Shown in pieces: positions 1 to 7,310 of a stretch of 14,309 bases of DNA. Position numbers and translations under genes: made by a program. The notes beneath the pieces were generated by a model that made no database searches, had not been told where the DNA came from, and was given only the letters and a program-made list of their open reading frames with translations. Source of the DNA: DASPJL01 sp035628645 (GTDB taxonomy: Bacteria > Bacteroidota > Bacteroidia > Cytophagales > Cyclobacteriaceae); contig DASPJL010000185.1 in the NCBI GenBank assembly GCA_035628645.1, positions 1 through 14,309 on the forward strand, read 5' to 3'. How positions within the stretch are numbered: position 1 is the first letter of the stretch; each line of letters begins with the position of its first letter.

Positions 1-9
1 GAACACCAA

Positions 10-74
10 ATGCAGAGATCACAAAATCAGACAATAGGTCTAAAACCTTGAACCGGAAAGGTGCATCTCTGCAT
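10..74. repeat. 10-bp perfect inverted repeat beyond the helicase break
   Basis: ATGCAGAGAT at 10-19 is matched exactly by its reverse complement ATCTCTGCAT at 65-74, with 45 bases between. A second inverted repeat, AAATAAAATT at 87-96 and AATTTTATTT at 101-110 with a 4-base loop, sits on the stop codon of the truncated helicase. No gene is recognisable in 1-108 on either strand. The pair could mark foreign DNA that interrupted the helicase gene, but the window ends too soon to see an element. Confidence 0.4.
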
Positions 75-108
75 CGGTGATGTGCCAAATAAAATTCTGA
101 AATTTTAT

Positions 109-2397
109 TTAATTGTAATACTTGTCAAACTTAAAGGAACCGTAAACAGTGAGAATTTTAATCGACGGAGCAAACTTTTCTACTTCCGCTTGCCAGTTAA
201 AAATAAGCGAAGTAGGCACCACAATGAGGTTTACATTGTGTTGTGTTTTTTTTCTTTGAGAAAGAATGAAGGCAATAATTTGAATTGTTTTTCCCAATCC
301 CATATCGTCGGCCAGACAACCGCCGAAATTAAAATCATCCAGGAAATTCAACCAGTTCAATCCTTGCTTCTGGTATTCTCTCAGGTTTGCTTTTAACTCC
401 GTCGGAACCTCCACTTGGTGAATGGCTTCAAAATCCGAGGTTTTAGATTTATACATAGCCAATTGGTTTTTCACCTCCTGGGTCAGCGCTTCCTCATCAT
501 ATAGTTCGGCAATTTCCGAGAAATTGGTTTTGGGGGTTCTGAGCACTTCACCGACAATTTCACCGGAATAAAAAAACCTCGAAAACCTTTCGATCCATTC
601 ATCGGGTAAAATACCCAAAGTACCGTCACCCAACTGAACGAACTTACTTTTATTTCGCAGCGATTTGTGCAAATGCTTCAGCGAAACTTTTTGATCACCA
701 TACTTTACATCTATGGTAGTATTAAACCAATCCAGTCCACTGCTGACGATAATGGAGATTTTTGCTTTGTTAGGATTGCGTTTATTGTTATTTAATTCAC
801 CGAATCCTAAAATAGTAATTCCATAATTATTCCAATCTTCGAAAGCCTCCAGAAACCAATTTTCATCAAGAAACCTGTCCCTATGAAGGTAAAAGTAATC
901 CAGGGAAAGCTGATCCTGAAAATCCGGATGCTGCCGTAATAAAATCGAGGTAAACTGCACTTCCAGTTCTTCATCCCGCTCTAATAAAAAAGCATTTCCT
1001 TTTTGATCTATTGCGTAAAGTTGTTTCTTAGAAAGCACAGGAATTTCGACGCCTCCATACCGCACAACTGGCGTGATTACTACATATTCCTCCGAGTCCG
1101 ACAAGTAAATAATCTTTTCGACCGTTTGATCAAAGCCGCTATCTTCCAGTTGTTTTTTGGTTGCCGCTTTTAAATAAGAATAGGTGATCTTGATTTTATG
1201 CTCCAGTTCGGAAAGAATATTTTGCCTGAATGCGTCAAATTTCGAATGATGGATGACGAGGATATTGTTGTTTTTCCTGAAAAAATCAATGACACGAACA
1301 AGATCTGTATTATCGATTAAATGAAGGGTATTTTCAACAAGAATAAAGTAGCCATATCTGACTGTAAGATTTTTCAAGTCATAAGGTTTGTCATTTATAA
1401 CCAAATGTCCGCAAACTTCATAAAAAATATCCTTCTTATCTACGGATAATCGCAGATCCATTTTTAAGTTTTTAAGCTGAACCGGCACAATTGAGGTTGA
1501 GGTAATATTAGCCGAAGTCTTGCCGTCGTGATAAAAAACCTCCAGTTTAAGCGGATTTTTAACAAGGGCTTTTAAACCTTCAATATCAGATTCGGACTGA
1601 ACATAGTTATTTTGAAAACTGGAGATTCCCGTATAAAATTTAATTTCATCATTATTTTCTGCCTTCCAGATCAGGTCCAAAGGGGCAATAGACTTTAAGG
1701 GATTTTTCACCTTTCCATCCAATGTTGTTTGCGTTTCAAAAAGCTCAATATATAAATGGTTGTAGAACTTGTGGTGCGCAAGAACAACAATCTGTTTTGT
1801 GTTTTCTTTTTCACCTTTTGAAGAAGGTAAATGAACTCTTTGTTTGGGGATTAAATGCTCTTTTAAATACTTATCCGTTTCTTTATTTATTGGAAGAAGT
1901 TCCTTTATTTTCGGTTTAATTTCAACCGATTTATTATTGTATTCCAGTTGAAAGAAATTGTCAGGGTTGCTTTCATGTTCAAGGCCATAATCCACCGCCA
2001 CTTTCTTCATTTTCTCGTGACGCAGTTTTTCATCAAAGAAGATGCGAAACTCTTTTCGGTCCATAATGTTAAACAGCACCTGAGCCTGATGTTCACATAA
2101 TTTCCTCTTTGGAGTACTACATTCACAAGAAAGCTTCAACTCACGTACTCCTTGAATTACTTCAACTACTGGAGAATCAATGCTACCGGACAAGTTGATA
2201 AATGTTCCGAAATTAATTTCTAAAGTCTGTGGGTGTATGTCAAGGAAATTCCGGGAATCTATTTCTAATTGGGCAGAAGTATGCTTTAAAATATAGCTGA
2301 ACGACAATGCTGAGATATCAAAATCCCTGAAAATATAATCATTGGGATGATCCTTCAATTCATTGGACTGTTGATTCAAATTTTGTCTTTTGAGCAT
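109..2397 (-). CDS. DEAD/DEAH-box SNF2-family helicase with SWIM motif, C-terminally truncated
   Basis: This is the N-terminal two thirds of a Swi2/Snf2-type ATPase of the kind that remodels or translocates on nucleic acid. A SWIM-like zinc motif is visible (C91-x-C93 ... C101-x-H103), then a long Bacteroidota-type middle region, then the start of the ATPase core: DMGLGKT (Walker A, residues 698-704) and the VVPTSLIFNW motif Ia. The protein ends at residue 762, just after FDKYYN, where relatives continue into motif II (DEAH), motif III and the whole C-terminal helicase lobe. No frame on the minus strand of 1-110 restores the homology. The protein is therefore very unlikely to be an active helicase, and may be a pseudogene. 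The ATG at 2397 was preferred over an in-frame TTG at 2415; a GGA-rich stretch lies just before it. Family assignment is secure; the cause of the truncation is not visible. Confidence 0.85.
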   Translation of the reverse strand: MLKRQNLNQQSNELKDHPNDYIFRDFDISALSFSYILKHTSAQLEIDSRNFLDIHPQTLEINFGTFINLSGSIDSPVVEVIQGVRELKLSCECSTPKRKLCEHQAQVLFNIMDRKEFRIFFDEKLRHEKMKKVAVDYGLEHESNPDNFFQLEYNNKSVEIKPKIKELLPINKETDKYLKEHLIPKQRVHLPSSKGEKENTKQIVVLAHHKFYNHLYIELFETQTTLDGKVKNPLKSIAPLDLIWKAENNDEIKFYTGISSFQNNYVQSESDIEGLKALVKNPLKLEVFYHDGKTSANITSTSIVPVQLKNLKMDLRLSVDKKDIFYEVCGHLVINDKPYDLKNLTVRYGYFILVENTLHLIDNTDLVRVIDFFRKNNNILVIHHSKFDAFRQNILSELEHKIKITYSYLKAATKKQLEDSGFDQTVEKIIYLSDSEEYVVITPVVRYGGVEIPVLSKKQLYAIDQKGNAFLLERDEELEVQFTSILLRQHPDFQDQLSLDYFYLHRDRFLDENWFLEAFEDWNNYGITILGFGELNNNKRNPNKAKISIIVSSGLDWFNTTIDVKYGDQKVSLKHLHKSLRNKSKFVQLGDGTLGILPDEWIERFSRFFYSGEIVGEVLRTPKTNFSEIAELYDEEALTQEVKNQLAMYKSKTSDFEAIHQVEVPTELKANLREYQKQGLNWLNFLDDFNFGGCLADDMGLGKTIQIIAFILSQRKKTQHNVNLIVVPTSLIFNWQAEVEKFAPSIKILTVYGSFKFDKYYN

Positions 2398-2542
2398 TCT
2401 TCCTTCTTTTTTCAAAAGGTCGAATTTACTCAGAAAGTTGGTCAGGCGACGGAATTAAATTTGGTTAACGCCTCTAATATCGAAAACTGTTTTTAGTCAA
2501 TCCCTCTCGGTTCCTTTTAATCAAACCAGTGTCAGGGAGGGG

Positions 2543-2887
2543 TTACTTTCGTTTCTTAGACGAAGCCTTCGCTCTTTTATTGAAGTCGAGCGCAAGCGAT
2601 ACCCAATAATTAAAATCAGCTTTGCTTTGAAGGTTATCATCGTTTACAAAAACATATCCTTTGTATTCCCTACCTTTCATAATTACGGTACGACAGCCAT
2701 CTCTCCGCACCACTTCTTCATGAAGGTCGGGATCAATACGGCACATCATCCTATCATCACGCGCAGTGAGACACATTTTACCCTCAACCATAAATGCTAT
2801 TCCGCCAAACATCTTTTTCTCTTCAACATCTGGCAAATGTGCAAGAGCTAGCCTGATTCTGGCTGTCAGGTTTTCATTGTAAGCCAT
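2543..2887 (-). CDS. TfoX/Sxy N-terminal domain protein
   Basis: A 114-residue protein that matches the TfoX N-terminal domain: MFGGIAFMVEGKM at 26-38, then a CRIDP segment near 49-53 and a GREYKGYVFV strand, ending in a basic Lys/Arg tail. In gamma-proteobacteria TfoX/Sxy promotes competence gene expression. Single-domain versions like this one, common in other bacteria, have no settled function, so no competence role should be assumed. The gene stands alone, with 145 bases between its stop and the likely helicase start and about 170 bases to the preceding GAPDH gene. Length fits the single-domain form. The ATG start is the only reasonable one, since the conserved helix begins within the first ten residues. 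Confidence 0.85.
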   Translation of the reverse strand: MAYNENLTARIRLALAHLPDVEEKKMFGGIAFMVEGKMCLTARDDRMMCRIDPDLHEEVVRRDGCRTVIMKGREYKGYVFVNDDNLQSKADFNYWVSLALDFNKRAKASSKKRK

Positions 2888-2998
2888 TGAAATTTCTTTA
2901 AAACATTGTTGTCAAAACTATAGAACTAACCTCATCATTGCCAATGATTTATTAAAAAAAACAAGAAAAAGAATCTAATTCCTGCAACCTCGTGTTAC

Positions 2999-3022
2999 AA
3001 AAAAAGGGAATTATATTCCTTT
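2999..3022 (-). terminator. Rho-independent terminator of the GAPDH gene
   Basis: Read on the minus strand, GGAAT and ATTCC pair across a 3-base loop, extended by AAA/TTT around a bulged C, followed directly by seven Ts. It lies about 37-60 bases past the GAPDH stop codon. The stem is short and AT-rich, so termination may be partial. Confidence 0.6.
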
Positions 3023-3058
3023 GGACAGAAATACCATTCCCTCGAAATTATTATTTTA

Positions 3059-4045
3059 TTAAAGCTCCTGAATCTGGCGGATCATCTGATTGGTAAACCC
3101 CCATTCATTATCGTACCACGCCATTATTTTTACCAGATCTCCATCTACAACCCTGGTCATTTCCAAATCAACAACAGATGCAAATGGACTTTGGATAATA
3201 TCTGAAGAAACCAAAGGCTCATCGGAAACAGCCAATACATTTTTATACCTTCCTGTTTTTGACTCTTCTATCAGAATGGCATTGATTTCATCGGCAGAAG
3301 TGTTTTTTGAGGCTACAAAAGTAATGTCGGAGATAGAGCCAACCGGCACTGGAGTACGAATCGACACGCCGTCAAACTTATTCTCCAATTGAGGCAAGGC
3401 TTTGGTAGTAGCAATTGCAGCTCCTGTAGAAGCTGGGATCAGACTCAATGCTGCAGCTCTTCCCATCCTGGGTTCTTTTTTTGAAGGACCGTCTACAATG
3501 GATTGGGAGGCAGTGTATGCATGTACAGTATTGAGGATGGCTTTTTTTACGCCTATTCTGCGGTCCATAATTTCTACCACAGGACCAATATTATTGGTGG
3601 TACAGCTTGCACAGGAAAAAATGGATGTTTTGCCATCGGCGGTGTTTACTCCATGTACCACTGTGGGCGTGTCTTTACTTTTGGTTGGCCCTGAAATTAC
3701 CACCGTTTTAGCGCCTGCTTTGATATGCTTTTCTGCATCCTCCCTATTAGTAAAAAAACCGGTACTTTCTATTACCACGTCTACATTCAGCTCTTTCCAG
3801 GGAAGTTGTGACGGATCTTTCTGTGATAGAAATTTAATCCTCTTGTCTCCAACATGTAAATAATCATCCTGGAAATTTACTTTGGCACCATATCTTCCGT
3901 AAACGCTGTCGTATTTTAGCAGATAAGACGCATTCTCAATACTCATTAAATCATTGATGGCAACGACTTCCAATTCCGGAAGATTCATAATCACTTTTAA
4001 GGAAGCTCTTCCAATTCTTCCAAATCCGTTTATTGCAATTTTCAT
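3059..4045 (-). CDS. gap: Glyceraldehyde-3-phosphate dehydrogenase, type I
   Basis: Phosphorylating GAPDH of central glycolysis/gluconeogenesis: it oxidises glyceraldehyde 3-phosphate to 1,3-bisphosphoglycerate with NAD(P) in the cytosol. With the start used here (328 residues) the Rossmann motif INGFGRIGR lies at 5-13, the cofactor-selecting Asp follows in AIND (residues 29-32), the catalytic Cys is C148 in SCASCTTNN, the base is H175 in NTVHAYT, and the C-terminal WYDNEWGF signature is complete. The Asp after the second strand argues for NAD preference, but this is inference. The adjacent ATG at 4048 is equally possible; a further in-frame ATG at 4111 would add an atypical N-terminal tail and was rejected. 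The gene is monocistronic: a terminator precedes it (4178-4203) and another follows (2999-3022). Family certainty is very high; whether the main role is glycolytic or gluconeogenic cannot be told. Confidence 0.97.
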   Translation of the reverse strand: MKIAINGFGRIGRASLKVIMNLPELEVVAINDLMSIENASYLLKYDSVYGRYGAKVNFQDDYLHVGDKRIKFLSQKDPSQLPWKELNVDVVIESTGFFTNREDAEKHIKAGAKTVVISGPTKSKDTPTVVHGVNTADGKTSIFSCASCTTNNIGPVVEIMDRRIGVKKAILNTVHAYTASQSIVDGPSKKEPRMGRAAALSLIPASTGAAIATTKALPQLENKFDGVSIRTPVPVGSISDITFVASKNTSADEINAILIEESKTGRYKNVLAVSDEPLVSSDIIQSPFASVVDLEMTRVVDGDLVKIMAWYDNEWGFTNQMIRQIQEL

Positions 4046-4109
4046 CATTTGTATTAGTTTTAAAAGGTCAGATATTTCAAAACTTAAGGTATTCAGGGTA
4101 TATTTTATC

Positions 4110-4127
4110 AAACTCTTTTTTGAGTTT
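4110..4127. repeat. Short hairpin upstream of gap
   Basis: AAACTC (4110-4115) and GAGTTT (4122-4127) pair perfectly around six Ts. The hairpin lies about 65 bases before the gap start, in the gap between the upstream operon terminator and gap. It could sit in the 5' leader or be a second, weak terminator; nothing more can be said. Confidence 0.35.
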
Positions 4128-4177
4128 CTTGTTTAATTTTTATCATAAAAAATCCATTCATCCAACCCTTTATAATC

Positions 4178-4203
4178 AAAAAAGCCATGAGGTTGTCATG
4201 GCT
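4178..4203 (-). terminator. Strong Rho-independent terminator of the NO-response operon
   Basis: On the minus strand AGCCATGA pairs perfectly with TCATGGCT across a 5-base loop and runs straight into a T tract (As at 4178-4182 on the plus strand). It begins 27 bases after the RIC stop codon and separates the four-gene operon from gap. Confidence 0.85.
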
Positions 4204-4230
4204 AATGTTCATATCCTACAAGTTCCTCTA

Positions 4231-4953
4231 TCAATTCAAACTTTTCTCCAGTCCTATGGATTTAGGGAATAAAATATTATTCTCTAAATGGATGTGAAGG
4301 TGCAGATCGTCCTCAAACTCCTTCAATAAAGCAAAAGTAACCTTATAGGTATTGCAAGCATCAGCAGGTGGATTATAATTATTACTAAGCGCTGCAATTT
4401 TTCTAAATCGGTCTCCTTCTGCATCGTGTTCATGCATCATCATTTCCACAGGATTTTTAACTGATCCGAAATAGGGCGCTTTCACCGGCTGTTGTTCTTT
4501 CCCTGACTTCACCATTTTTCTTATAAAAGGGAACAACACCAACTCTTCCTTTTTCATGTGCTTTGTAAACTCACCTATTGATTCTTTGAATAACTCAGCT
4601 ATTTCAAACAATTCGGTATGATGGTCGCCATGTACGCTGCATATCTTTTCCAAATACTGACGGATGACAGGTGTTTTTTCTTCTACGTAGCGATGGTGCT
4701 TTTTCTCGATATAATCTGCCAGCAAATCCAGCGGCCATGATTTATAATCTATCGATTGATAATCAGAAGCGTTTACTGCTTTGTTTAAACCCTCTAATAA
4801 TTCATTCGGCGTTATGTTTTTACTTTCACAAACTTCATGAATTGTCCTGTTGCCTTTGCAGCAAAAGTCAATGCCGAATTTTTCAAAAACGGAAGCTGTG
4901 CGGTAGTCTTGCGCTACCAGCTCACCTACAATATTTTCTTCTGTAACGGTCAT
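4231..4953 (-). CDS. ric: Iron-sulfur cluster repair di-iron protein (RIC, YtfE/ScdA family)
   Basis: A 240-residue RIC protein, the family that restores Fe-S clusters damaged by nitric oxide or peroxide using a di-iron centre in the cytoplasm. The N-terminal ScdA domain carries the FCCKGN motif (residues 30-35). The hemerythrin-like domain follows, with the expected His/Glu metal-ligand clusters: HH near 97, VHGDHHTELFE near 120-130, HMKKEE near 150, MMMHEHDAEGD near 185-195 and HLHIHLENNILFP near 225. Length equals that of the family. The frame is open upstream to 5166 inside the dioxygenase gene, but the ATG at 4953 matches the family N-terminus and leaves 10 bases to the upstream stop. 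It is the last gene of a four-gene operon, with a strong terminator after it. Co-transcription with a truncated hemoglobin fits a nitrosative-stress role. Confidence 0.93.
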   Translation of the reverse strand: MTVTEENIVGELVAQDYRTASVFEKFGIDFCCKGNRTIHEVCESKNITPNELLEGLNKAVNASDYQSIDYKSWPLDLLADYIEKKHHRYVEEKTPVIRQYLEKICSVHGDHHTELFEIAELFKESIGEFTKHMKKEELVLFPFIRKMVKSGKEQQPVKAPYFGSVKNPVEMMMHEHDAEGDRFRKIAALSNNYNPPADACNTYKVTFALLKEFEDDLHLHIHLENNILFPKSIGLEKSLN

Positions 4954-4963
4954 AATGGTACTT

Positions 4964-5878
4964 TTAAATGTTGGCTTTCCCCCATTCATTAATTTCAGAT
5001 TCAGTCCACAACGAGGGGAAAAATTTACGTTGCTGGAACTGCGGGTGTAAATATTTTTTCCATTCGGATCCTCCTGTTGCTGCCTGGTTTTCATTTTTGC
5101 TGTCCAGATAATATTTGGCCATATTGATATGAACCATGGGCCACTCAATATTGTAGAGGCGGTCAAACTCCCTTAATTTCTCTTGTAACTGAGGGGATAG
5201 GTTTTGCAATTGGAGGACTTTATCTTCAACCGTATTTCCTTGTACTTTTTTTGCATAGGAAATAAAACTTTCCATATACTTTTCTTCAAAAAGCCGCAGG
5301 GTTATTGTTTTTTCGCCTGTTTCGCGATGGGTACCTGCATCCTTCCAGTAGATGTTTTCAAAGTAATCTTCAATGGTAGGATTGGCAGGCAAGCGCTTTT
5401 TTCCTTCTTTGTTTACAAGGTTTTCAAGTCGGGTACAGGATAACTCTATGAATCGGAATTGAGCGCTTTGAAAACCGCTTGCAGGAGTTAAAGTAGACCG
5501 AAAAACCTGGTAGTCATCATAATTTAGCCCATCTTTCATTATATCGAAAGATTCAATAAGCATGGTCGTATAACGATTGATACGTTTAATTTTGGTAACC
5601 AAATATTCTTCAGTTGGTTTGCTTTCCTCCACGATCTGTTTGATCTCGTGGAGAGCCATTTTCAACAACAACTCGGTTACCTGATGATACATTATGAAAA
5701 TTTCTTCATCCTTAAAATTTGTTCTTGGCCTTTGCAAAGAAAGCAAGGTATCCACCCCTATATAATCCCAGTAATTGATCAGTTTAGATTGAAGCAATCC
5801 TTTAAGATAGACCTCCGGATTTTCTCCGAGGCTTTTATATTTATCATTAATGGCTTGAATAATATCTTCTTGTTCCAT
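4964..5878 (-). CDS. Tryptophan 2,3-dioxygenase family heme protein
   Basis: A 304-residue protein of the TDO family, which opens the indole ring of L-tryptophan with O2 to give N-formylkynurenine. Visible signatures are the N-terminal DTLLSLQRPR segment, the MYHQVTEL active-site His (H65), FRSTLTPASGFQSAQFR with R127 and R142, the presumed proximal heme ligand H250 in WPMVHINMAKYYL, and the substrate-loop ATGGSEWKKYL followed by FFPSLW. All key positions known from the Xanthomonas enzyme appear kept, so a working heme dioxygenase is plausible. Context is unusual: no other kynurenine-pathway gene (formamidase, kynureninase, monooxygenase) is present. Instead it lies 8 bases behind a membrane protein gene and 10 bases before RIC, in an operon with a truncated hemoglobin. 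It may therefore act on another substrate or respond to NO; that is inference. Confidence 0.88.
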   Translation of the reverse strand: MEQEDIIQAINDKYKSLGENPEVYLKGLLQSKLINYWDYIGVDTLLSLQRPRTNFKDEEIFIMYHQVTELLLKMALHEIKQIVEESKPTEEYLVTKIKRINRYTTMLIESFDIMKDGLNYDDYQVFRSTLTPASGFQSAQFRFIELSCTRLENLVNKEGKKRLPANPTIEDYFENIYWKDAGTHRETGEKTITLRLFEEKYMESFISYAKKVQGNTVEDKVLQLQNLSPQLQEKLREFDRLYNIEWPMVHINMAKYYLDSKNENQAATGGSEWKKYLHPQFQQRKFFPSLWTESEINEWGKANI

Positions 5879-5886
5879 AGTAGCAG

Positions 5887-6321
5887 TTAGTTAAAAAGCT
5901 TTATTCCGAAAATAAACAAGCAAACCACCTTTGTCAATTCCATTCCGATATAATAATAATGAAGTGTAGATCGCGGAAGACTTTTTCCCTGGATATGTAA
6001 TTCTGCAATAGCATCCAAGGCAGGAAGCAACCAGAATGTCTGAATGCATAATAAAATTAAAGGAAGGAAATACAAACTATTTTCGATGGAGACAACAGGA
6101 TCGTTTGAAAAAAAAATAGCTGCAAATACTGCAATGGCAAATACCCATTCTATTTTATTAAGCGCATTAAAAACCAACCTGCCAATACCCAAACCAAGTG
6201 AAACAGTAATGCCTGGTGCCCTGAATTTCAGCCAGGCTTCTAAGAAAGAAATGGCACAAACAAAGCCTATCCATAAAAACACCAATATCAAAACTATCGG
6301 GTATTTTACTTCAGCAATCAT
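5887..6321 (-). CDS. Small four-helix membrane protein of unknown function
   Basis: A 144-residue integral membrane protein with four hydrophobic segments at about 7-27, 57-72, 82-100 and 120-140. Distinctive polar features inside or next to them include FLEAWLKFRAPG (26-37), GIGRLVF (45-51), a central Asn-Lys-Ile-Glu before helix 2, LPALDAIAELH (99-109) and HYYYIGMELTK (121-131). The paired acidic and histidine residues near membranes could bind metal or heme, but no domain name could be assigned with confidence. Its ATG overlaps the hemoglobin stop as ATGA (6318-6321), implying translational coupling, and the dioxygenase starts 8 bases after its stop. Its place between hemoglobin and dioxygenase suggests a membrane role in handling NO, O2 or electrons; this rests on context only. 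Confidence 0.85.
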   Translation of the reverse strand: MIAEVKYPIVLILVFLWIGFVCAISFLEAWLKFRAPGITVSLGLGIGRLVFNALNKIEWVFAIAVFAAIFFSNDPVVSIENSLYFLPLILLCIQTFWLLPALDAIAELHIQGKSLPRSTLHYYYIGMELTKVVCLFIFGIKLFN

Positions 6322-6713
6322 AGTATTGGCTTTTCGGAACTGTTTCTATAAAATTCAATTTTATAATGAAACATTTCAGCCATTTTAGCCGCCCTCCATT
6401 TAGCTTCATCTGTTACCTGTCCTTCGAAGTTTTCGTCTAATGTTTCATAGAAAAGCGCAATCCAGCGGTTAAAATGCTCAATGTTTACAGGCAATCCTGC
6501 GTGAGGCACAAAAGGACTTCCAAAATAGGTGTGATCTTTCAGTAAAACGGTTTGCCAAAACTTATACAATTTTTCCAGATGCTCAGGCCAATGATCCTGA
6601 ATAACATTATTGAATATATCAGCAAGCAACTCGTCTTTTCTAACCTTTGCATAAAATGTATCAACCAACAATTTAATGTCCTCTATCCCTTGTATATCGT
6701 TTTTTGTATTCAT
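6318..6713 (-). CDS. Group III truncated hemoglobin
   Basis: A 131-residue 2-on-2 globin. It aligns by eye with group III truncated hemoglobins such as Campylobacter Ctb: DTFYAKVRKDELLADIFN with the B10 Tyr at Y21, KLYKFWQTVLL in helix E, GSPFVPHAGLP with the proximal heme His at H71, and FNRWIALFYETLD with Trp G8 at W84. Members bind O2 and NO tightly and are usually linked to nitrosative stress or oxygen handling. The ATG at 6713 is preferred to an in-frame ATG at 6758, which would add 15 residues not seen in the family. It is the first gene of the operon continuing through the membrane protein, the dioxygenase and RIC. Two TAnnTTTG boxes and a Crp/Fnr-type palindrome lie upstream, consistent with activation under NO or low oxygen. 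Confidence 0.93.
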   Translation of the reverse strand: MNTKNDIQGIEDIKLLVDTFYAKVRKDELLADIFNNVIQDHWPEHLEKLYKFWQTVLLKDHTYFGSPFVPHAGLPVNIEHFNRWIALFYETLDENFEGQVTDEAKWRAAKMAEMFHYKIEFYRNSSEKPIL

Positions 6714-6739
6714 TCGTAAATGTTTTTTAATCGTCCCGT

Positions 6740-6763
6740 CAAAAATATACCCATACAAAAATA
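6740..6763 (-). promoter_or_regulatory. Candidate Bacteroidota promoter (-7 boxes) of the hemoglobin operon
   Basis: Two exact matches to the Bacteroidota -7 consensus TAnnTTTG (TATTTTTG on the minus strand) lie at 6756-6763 and 6740-6747. Neither has a good TTTG -33 box at standard spacing, as expected of an activator-dependent promoter. Starting from the upstream box, transcription would begin near 6751. Confidence 0.5.
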
Positions 6764-6807
6764 CATTCCGAGCCGTACAGAAAAGAGTTAGACAATCAAA
6801 AAAAAAA

Positions 6808-6819
6808 TGATATTTATCA
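6808..6819. promoter_or_regulatory. Crp/Fnr-family operator palindrome upstream of the hemoglobin operon
   Basis: TGATATTTATCA is a perfect TGAT-N4-ATCA dyad, the core of FNR/DNR-type sites, and also fits the Crp layout TGA-N6-TCA (read GTGATAAATATCAT on the minus strand). Its centre lies about 62 bases upstream of the start inferred from the nearer -7 box, the classic class I activator distance. The regulator is not encoded in this window. Confidence 0.55.
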
Positions 6820-7103
6820 CTTTTTATGAAAACACATGAATCTTCGTAGGAGATTTTTTTGGCATAAATAAATAATTTTCCTGCACAAATTTTGACTTAT
6901 ACGGCTATTATCCGTCGTTTCTGTTGAAACTTATCTTGACGTTATGAGCCCGGAAAAAAACTCAGCTTGATCCAAGAATATCAGAATGCTTTGAATATCC
7001 GGCAGACCCGGGAGTCTATTCCTTACTAACAAAAATTACAAACTTAATTCTCCTATCTTAATGACCCTAAATTTTCGTTATCTTTATTAGTAAATGTTAA
7101 AAA
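6820..7103. other. Intergenic region, no gene recognised
   Basis: Together with the promoter region from 6714 this gap is about 390 bases between divergently oriented genes. No open frame with recognisable homology is seen. A short dyad, AGAC...GTCT around CCGGGA, lies near 7003-7016. A TATCTTTA box about 7079-7086 could be the -7 element of the antitoxin gene. Confidence 0.4.
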
Positions 7104-7310
7104 ATGCAGATAGATAGAATAAATAATGACAAGATCATGATAACTGTTTCATCCAAAGTAGACAGTTTCGGCCTCCAAAGACTTATTGACTATATGAAAT
7201 ATTTGGAAGCAACATCAAAAAGTAAAGTTAGGCAATCTGATGTGGATAAATTGGCAGACGAAATAAATGCCTCATGGTGGAAGACAAATCGTAGCCGTTT
7301 TATAAAGTGA
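7104..7310 (+). CDS. Antitoxin of a PIN-type toxin-antitoxin pair
   Basis: A 68-residue protein that resembles a family of small antitoxins seen next to PIN toxins in Bacteroidota and Cyanobacteria. It has an N-terminal beta-strand (KIMITVSSKVD), a helix FGLQRLIDYMKYLEATSKSKV, and the conserved tail DVDKLADEINASWWKTNRSRFI. The twin Trp in SWWK (about residues 57-58) is typical. Antitoxins of this kind bind and inhibit the cognate toxin and usually repress their own promoter. Its stop overlaps the GTG start of the toxin frame by four bases (GTGA), as expected of a co-translated pair. The antitoxin frame is intact although its toxin is broken, so the pair is probably a relic. No clear Shine-Dalgarno sequence precedes the ATG; an A-rich leader does. 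Confidence 0.75.
   Translation: MQIDRINNDKIMITVSSKVDSFGLQRLIDYMKYLEATSKSKVRQSDVDKLADEINASWWKTNRSRFIK

Noticed and set aside
61..396. Plus-strand open frame of 111 residues
   Set aside because: Lies mostly antisense to the conserved helicase core; its residues show no family pattern.
2484..2543. CCCTC/GAGGG dyad between TfoX protein and helicase gene
   Set aside because: Short arms with a loop of about 25 bases and no T tract; not convincing as terminator or operator.
4954..5166. Extended N-terminus for the RIC protein overlapping the dioxygenase gene
   Set aside because: The extra 71 residues are out-of-frame translation of the dioxygenase 3' end; the ATG at 4953 matches the family start.
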